DNA of 64,000 nt, from assembly GCF_043195105.1 (NCBI RefSeq), contig NZ_JBAFWO010000002.1, one strand, 5' to 3'. Numbering within the stretch: the first letter of the stretch is position 1; each line of letters opens with the position of its first letter. This DNA is from NCEH01 sp002257205. GTDB lineage: Bacteria > Pseudomonadota > Alphaproteobacteria > Rhizobiales > Xanthobacteraceae. This document shows, piece by piece, positions 59,984-64,000 of this stretch. The position numbers and the translations under genes are program-made. The notes below the pieces were generated by a model. The model worked only from the letters and a program-made list of their open reading frames with translations. It searched no databases and was not told where the DNA came from.

Positions 59984-61770
59984 TGAAAGCGACCGCTCTT
60001 TTCCTGGTGGGGCTTGTGCTCGCCATCGCGCTCTCGCGCGTCCTACCCGAATATTACGCGACGCTGCTGATCTATATCGGCCTTGCCGCGCTCGTCTGTG
60101 TCGGCCTGGTGATGCTCACGGGTGTAACCGGCGCCACCTCTTTCGGCCAGGCGACCTTCGTGGGTCTCGGGGCCTATGCGACGGCGATCGCGACGACCGC
60201 TTTCGGCCTCTCCCCCTGGATCGGCCTTATCTTCGCCCTCGCGATCACGGGGCTTGCGGCTTTCGTTATCGCGCTCGTGACGCTGCGCCTGTCGGGCCAT
60301 TATCTCCCGCTCGGCACCATCGCCTGGGCGGTGGGCTTCTATATCGTATTCGGCAATCTCGAGATCACCGGCCGCTTCACCGGCCTCTCCGGCATCCCGC
60401 CGATCACGGTGGGCACCTATCCTCTTGCCAGCGCACGGGACATGCTGCCGCTGGTGCTGGGCGTGCTGGGGGTCGCCTGCTGGACCTCGGCGAACCTTCT
60501 CAATTCCCGCGCCGGGCGTGTGCTGCGGGCCATCAACGGTCAGGCGATCATGGCCGAAGCCATGGGGGTCGACACCGCGCGCTATCGGATGAAGGTGTTC
60601 GTCTATGCCGCGTTGCTCGCGGGCCTGTCCGGATGGCTCTACGCCCATTTCCAGAGATTCGTGAATCCGACGCCGTTCGGGCTCAACATGGGTATCGAAT
60701 ATCTGTTCATGATTGTCATCGGCGGCATGTCCTCCATCGCGGGGGCAGTGCTCGGCTCCGCCGTCGTGATCATGCTGAAGCAATGGCTTCAGGATCTGCT
60801 GCCAGCGCTCATCGGCGACGGCGCGCAGTTCGAGGTGATCGCCTTCAGCCTCGTGGTCATCGCACTGATGCGTTTCATGCCCGACGGGTTGTGGCCGCGT
60901 TTCGCCGCGCTGGCGGCCCGCTTCAGAACGGCGCCGGCGACCTCGGTTTCGTCTGGCGCGACCGCCGCCGGGCCCACGCTTGCGGTGCGAGAGGGCGGGC
61001 GCGAGCCAGCCTTGAGCACGCTCCTTTCCATTGAGGGGGCGCGCAAGGAGTTCGGCGGCCTCGCGGCCGTGCAGGATGTGGGATTCGAAGTGAACGCGCA
61101 GGAGATCGTCGCGCTCATCGGACCCAACGGTGCGGGAAAGAGCACCATGTTCAACCTCATCACGGGGGTTCTGCTTCCCACTTCCGGCTCGATCTGCCTG
61201 CATGGAGCACGGATCGATCGCAAGCCGGCCCGCACCATCGCATCCAAGGGCGTGGCGCGGACGTTCCAGCATGTGAAGCTGCTGGCCGACCGCCCGGTGA
61301 TAGAGAACGTGATGTTGGGAGCGCATCGGTCCGCCTCCTGCGGCTTCGTGCGCAACGCGCTCCACCTGGACCGGGGAGAGGAAGCGACGCTCCGCGCGCG
61401 GGCCGAGCGCGCGCTCGCAGAAACGGGACTCCTCGCCGAGCGCGACAGGCCAGCGGGCCAGCTCTCGCTCGGCCAGCAGCGCATCGTCGAGATCGCCCGT
61501 GCGTTGGTGCTCGAACCCTCGATCCTTCTGCTGGACGAACCAGCGGCGGGACTGCGGTTCGCCGAGAAGCAACGGCTTGCGGACTTGCTCCGCACGCTGA
61601 GGGCGCGCGGCGTGAGCGTGCTGCTTGTCGAGCACGACATGGAATTTGTCATGAACCTCGCGGATCGCATCGTGGTGATGGAATACGGCGTGAAGATCGC
61701 CGAGGGCGTGCCCTCCCTTGTGCAAAGCGACCCTCGGGTGCTCGAAGCCTATCTGGGAGGCGTCGCATGA
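59983..61770 (+). CDS. Fused ABC transporter permease (LivM) and ATP-binding protein (LivG)
   Basis: 595 residues. Residues 1-310 are LivM-type permease (LLIYIGLAALVCVGLVMLTG, GATSFGQATFVGLGAYATAI, coupling region EAMGVDTARYRMKVFVYAAL). A linker of about 30 residues leads to a LivG ATPase from about 345: Walker A GPNGAGKST (about 380), Q-loop, signature LSLGQQR, Walker B SILLLDEPAAGL and an H-loop in LLVEHDMEF. Single uninterrupted frame. Such fusions occur in the family. Overlaps livF by four bases. Confidence 0.92.
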   Translation: MKATALFLVGLVLAIALSRVLPEYYATLLIYIGLAALVCVGLVMLTGVTGATSFGQATFVGLGAYATAIATTAFGLSPWIGLIFALAITGLAAFVIALVTLRLSGHYLPLGTIAWAVGFYIVFGNLEITGRFTGLSGIPPITVGTYPLASARDMLPLVLGVLGVACWTSANLLNSRAGRVLRAINGQAIMAEAMGVDTARYRMKVFVYAALLAGLSGWLYAHFQRFVNPTPFGLNMGIEYLFMIVIGGMSSIAGAVLGSAVVIMLKQWLQDLLPALIGDGAQFEVIAFSLVVIALMRFMPDGLWPRFAALAARFRTAPATSVSSGATAAGPTLAVREGGREPALSTLLSIEGARKEFGGLAAVQDVGFEVNAQEIVALIGPNGAGKSTMFNLITGVLLPTSGSICLHGARIDRKPARTIASKGVARTFQHVKLLADRPVIENVMLGAHRSASCGFVRNALHLDRGEEATLRARAERALAETGLLAERDRPAGQLSLGQQRIVEIARALVLEPSILLLDEPAAGLRFAEKQRLADLLRTLRARGVSVLLVEHDMEFVMNLADRIVVMEYGVKIAEGVPSLVQSDPRVLEAYLGGVA

Positions 61771-62501
61771 GCCTGCTGGAGATCAAGGGAATTCGCGTCG
61801 GCTACGGCCGCGCCGAGGCCATCTTCGGCATCGATCTGAAGGCCGAAGAAGGTCAGATCACGACCGTCATCGGTCCCAACGGTGCCGGCAAGACCACGCT
61901 CCTTGCGGCGACGGCCGGCCTCAACGCCCTCATTGCCGGGCGCATCCGCTTCGATGGTCACGACATCACCCGGCTGCCGATCGAAGACCGCCTCGCCGCG
62001 GGCATTGCTTTGGTGCCGGAGAAACGCGAGCTGTTCGCCGATATGGCGGTCGAGGACAATCTCGGCCTTGGGGCCTATCTGCGCGGCCGGGCCGGGGCTG
62101 TGCGCGCATGCGAGCGCATCTATGCCCTGTTCCCCCGTCTGAAGGAGCGGCGCCGGCAGCTCGCCGGCACGCTCTCTGGTGGAGAGCGACAGATGCTCGC
62201 CCTCGGTCGGGCGCTCATGTGCGGGCCTCGCCTGCTGTTGCTCGACGAACCGAGCCTCGGCCTCGCACCAAGGATCATCGCGCAGACGATGCAGGTGATC
62301 CGTCAGCTTCGTGATGAAGGCACGTCAATCGTGCTCGTGGAGCAGAACGCGCGGGCGGCACTCGCCATCGCCGACCGCGGGTACGTCATCGAGTCCGGGC
62401 GCATCACGCTGGAAGGCGGGGCGCAGGACCTCGCCTGCGACCCGCGGGTCGCGGCGATCTACATCGGCACTCACGGCGGAGCGTCCATGGCCGCGCGCTG
62501 A
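61767..62501 (+). CDS. ABC transporter ATP-binding protein, LivF type
   Basis: 244 residues, complete ATPase: Walker A GPNGAGKTT (about 36-44), signature LSGGERQ (about 138-144), Walker B LLLLDEPSLGLAP (about 161-173), H-loop Glu-Gln-Asn region VLVEQNARAAL. LivF type because of the ALELEHGYVIE-like RGYVIESGRITLEG end. Second ATPase of the importer; completes the set. Confidence 0.93.
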   Translation: MSLLEIKGIRVGYGRAEAIFGIDLKAEEGQITTVIGPNGAGKTTLLAATAGLNALIAGRIRFDGHDITRLPIEDRLAAGIALVPEKRELFADMAVEDNLGLGAYLRGRAGAVRACERIYALFPRLKERRRQLAGTLSGGERQMLALGRALMCGPRLLLLDEPSLGLAPRIIAQTMQVIRQLRDEGTSIVLVEQNARAALAIADRGYVIESGRITLEGGAQDLACDPRVAAIYIGTHGGASMAAR

Positions 62502-62535
62502 TCCGATAACGCGTTTAACCAAGGAGGAGGAAACA

Positions 62536-63114
62536 ATGAAAGCGCCAATTACCGCGTTGATCCTTGCAAGTCTTGCGTTCGCCGCACCCGCCCGCGCGAA
62601 CGACGATGTGCAGGTGATTTCGACCCCCCTGCCGGTGGAGCACATCACGGTGACCACCCCGCGGGGCTACAAGGATGTGAAGGCGGATATCGAGAAACTC
62701 GGTCGCCTCGACGAACTGCGCCCGCTCATCAGGAGCAACGACGTCGAGGCGCTCCGGGCGGGGGCCAAGCGGATCGCCGGAGAGGATGGGCTTGCGATCC
62801 ACTACATCGCCCTGCATGGCGACCTCTTGGCACTCAAGGGCCAGAAGCGCGAGCTCGTCGCCTACTACATCGGCAACATCCTTTCCGCGACCGAGATGAC
62901 CAACGTCGATCCGGCCGCCGGCTTGTATGCGCCGCTCCGCGTGGTGGTCTACGCCAACAAGAATGGCGGAACGACCATGGAATACGACAAGCCGAGCACC
63001 CTGTTCGGCCAGTTCAAGCGCCCTGAAATCGATGCAATTGCGCGCTCGCTTGACGACCGGATGCAACGGCTCCTGCTCAAGGTGAGCCGCGCACCGGGAA
63101 CATCAAGCAACTGA
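62536..63114 (+). CDS. Periplasmic DUF302 domain protein
   Basis: 192 residues: signal peptide (1-22, cleaved near ARAN), then a DUF302 domain. Core VDPAAGLYAPLRVVVYANKN (about 123-142), followed by the GGTTMEYDKPSTLFGQF segment. DUF302 proteins are small periplasmic or cytoplasmic proteins of unknown function, some linked to copper or redox stress. Thirty-five bases after livF behind AAGGAGGAGG and followed by a terminator, so it belongs to the operon. Confidence 0.85.
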   Translation: MKAPITALILASLAFAAPARANDDVQVISTPLPVEHITVTTPRGYKDVKADIEKLGRLDELRPLIRSNDVEALRAGAKRIAGEDGLAIHYIALHGDLLALKGQKRELVAYYIGNILSATEMTNVDPAAGLYAPLRVVVYANKNGGTTMEYDKPSTLFGQFKRPEIDAIARSLDDRMQRLLLKVSRAPGTSSN

Positions 63115-63125
63115 TCTTCAAAAAA

Positions 63126-63151
63126 GCCCACGCGGCCATGGTCGCGTGGGC
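63126..63151. terminator. Bidirectional rho-independent terminator
   Basis: GCCCACGCG and CGCGTGGGC form a nine-base stem around an eight-base loop, with six A on the left and AATCTTCTT on the right, between the DUF302 gene and the convergent MFS gene. Confidence 0.8.
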
Positions 63152-63239
63152 AATCTTCTTCCCGCAGGCGTCCGGCGGGGACCTCAAGGCGCGGCCGACG
63201 GAGGGTGCCCAGTTTGGGGCTCCTCCGCCGCCGCACCGC

Positions 63240-64000
63240 TCAAAAGATGGCGGCTGCGCTCTTGAGCGTCAGCCAGATGCCCCAGACCATCGGGATGCCG
63301 ACCGCCGCCCAGGCCAGGGCGGCCTTGCCATCCAGGCCGCCTTTGCCGATGCCGAACGCGCCGCTTGGGCCGGCATCCTTCGACACCGCCTTCGCCTGGA
63401 GCGCGGCCACCTCGGCATCGCTCATGAACCAGCGCTCGGGTAGCGGGCGCACCAGCGCGTTGGCGATCAGGCCCAGGACCAGCATCCCCGCCAGGATATA
63501 CATGGTGAAGTCATAGACTTGGTCGCGCGGAATGCCGGCATTGATCTGGAATTCGCGGATATAATTCACCACCACGGGGCCGATGATGCCGGCCGTCGCC
63601 CAGGCGGTGAGCAGGCGGCCGTGGATCGCCCCCACGAACTGGGTGCCGAAGACATCCGCGAGATAGGCCGGCACGGTGGCGAAGCCGCCGCCATACATGG
63701 ACACGATCACGCACAGGATCGCCACGAACAGCGCCTGGCTTCCCATGTGCGCGGCCGAGGGCGCGAGCGCATAGAGGGCGATGCCGAGGATGAAGAAGGT
63801 GTAATAGGTGTTCTTGCGTCCGATCTTGTCCGACATCGAGGCCCAGAAGAACCGGCCGCCGATGTTGAACAGCGACAGCAGGCCGGCGAAGCCCGCGGCA
63901 ATCGCCGCGATGGCGGCTTTCTGCCCTCCATCAAGCTGCGTGAACGACAGTTCCGGATGGCCGAGGAGGCGGCCGCCGAAGATTTCCTGAAGCATGGGCG
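63240..64000 (-). CDS. MFS transporter, oxalate/formate antiporter type, partial
   Basis: C-terminal 253 residues of a major-facilitator transporter; the N-terminal half lies beyond the window. About six helices. Loop SMSDKIGRKNTYYTFFILG is the MFS motif A of the second half, and YGGGFATVPAYLADVFGTQ with AIHGRLLTAWATAGIIGPVV is typical of the oxalate/formate antiporter (OFA) group. Substrate uncertain (oxalate, formate or other small organic acids). Confidence 0.88.
   Translation of the reverse strand, partial: PMLQEIFGGRLLGHPELSFTQLDGGQKAAIAAIAAGFAGLLSLFNIGGRFFWASMSDKIGRKNTYYTFFILGIALYALAPSAAHMGSQALFVAILCVIVSMYGGGFATVPAYLADVFGTQFVGAIHGRLLTAWATAGIIGPVVVNYIREFQINAGIPRDQVYDFTMYILAGMLVLGLIANALVRPLPERWFMSDAEVAALQAKAVSKDAGPSGAFGIGKGGLDGKAALAWAAVGIPMVWGIWLTLKSAAAIF

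Noticed and set aside
60043..61725. A 560-residue minus-strand open frame opposite the fused LivM-LivG
   Set aside because: Basic, histidine-rich shadow of a well-supported ABC protein.

Overview
The window is high-GC DNA with dense operons, many stop/start overlaps (ATGA, GTGA, TGATG) and frequent GTG starts. The gene set (fused MrpAB antiporter, phasin-like protein, DctABD, ThiO/S/G/E, alternative complex III, EutBC with a permease) suggests an alphaproteobacterium of the Hyphomicrobiales (Rhizobiales) type with a respiratory, oligocarbophilic lifestyle. The family cannot be fixed from sequence reading alone. I saw no tRNA, rRNA, insertion sequence, CRISPR array or phage gene, and the window reads as chromosomal.

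Layout. 1-4.7 kb: partial Na+/H+ antiporter, a PQQ-type sorbosone dehydrogenase-like protein with a DUF2231 membrane partner, and a YihY/BrkB membrane protein. 4.8-10.4 kb (+): oxidase locus A, with CtaG, a triheme cytochrome c, a CoxB-cytochrome c fusion, a CoxA-CoxC fusion and a small membrane protein. 10.5-14.0 kb: PoxB-like ThDP enzyme, PPC/DUF296 protein and an SDR. 14.1-26.1 kb (-): one tightly overlapping operon for alternative complex III (ActA-F), a small membrane protein, SCO, and a second caa3-type oxidase (CoxB-cyt c, CoxA-CoxC fusion, CoxD-like). 26.4-34.1 kb: DUF2254 protein, a 15-bp tandem repeat, then the seven-function Mrp antiporter (MrpAB, C, D, E, F, G). 34.2-36.7 kb: HxlR regulator divergent from a quinone-oxidoreductase-type MDR, a phasin-like protein and an unknown protein. 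36.8-43.5 kb (-): ethanolamine permease, EutC, EutB, an ALDH7-type aldehyde dehydrogenase, Nudix and GST. 43.7-46.8 kb (+): TPP riboswitch and thiOSGE. 46.8-48.2 kb (-): ECF41/SigJ sigma factor with its carboxymuconolactone decarboxylase partner and a matching ECF41 promoter. 48.2-53.0 kb: dctD-dctB divergent from dctA, with a sigma-54 promoter and upstream palindromes. 53.2-63.1 kb: GntR regulator divergent from an eight-gene operon (BKACE/DUF849, crotonase, class III CoA-transferase, branched-chain-type ABC importer with a fused LivM-LivG, DUF302 protein). 63.2-64 kb: partial oxalate/formate-type MFS transporter.

How the genes work together. The two oxidase loci are not copies. Locus A carries the usual HPEVY (glutamate) motif in subunit I; locus B carries the YSHPAVY motif of A2-type oxidases and is wired genetically to alternative complex III, which would pass electrons from quinol to the CoxB-fused cytochrome c. 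The most promising poorly described system is the GntR-BKACE-crotonase-CoA-transferase-ABC-importer-DUF302 operon: it looks like a complete uptake and catabolic module for an acid activated as a CoA thioester and cleaved as a beta-keto acid, with an unknown substrate. The dct and ECF41 regions contain promoter elements that can be read directly and tie regulator to target.
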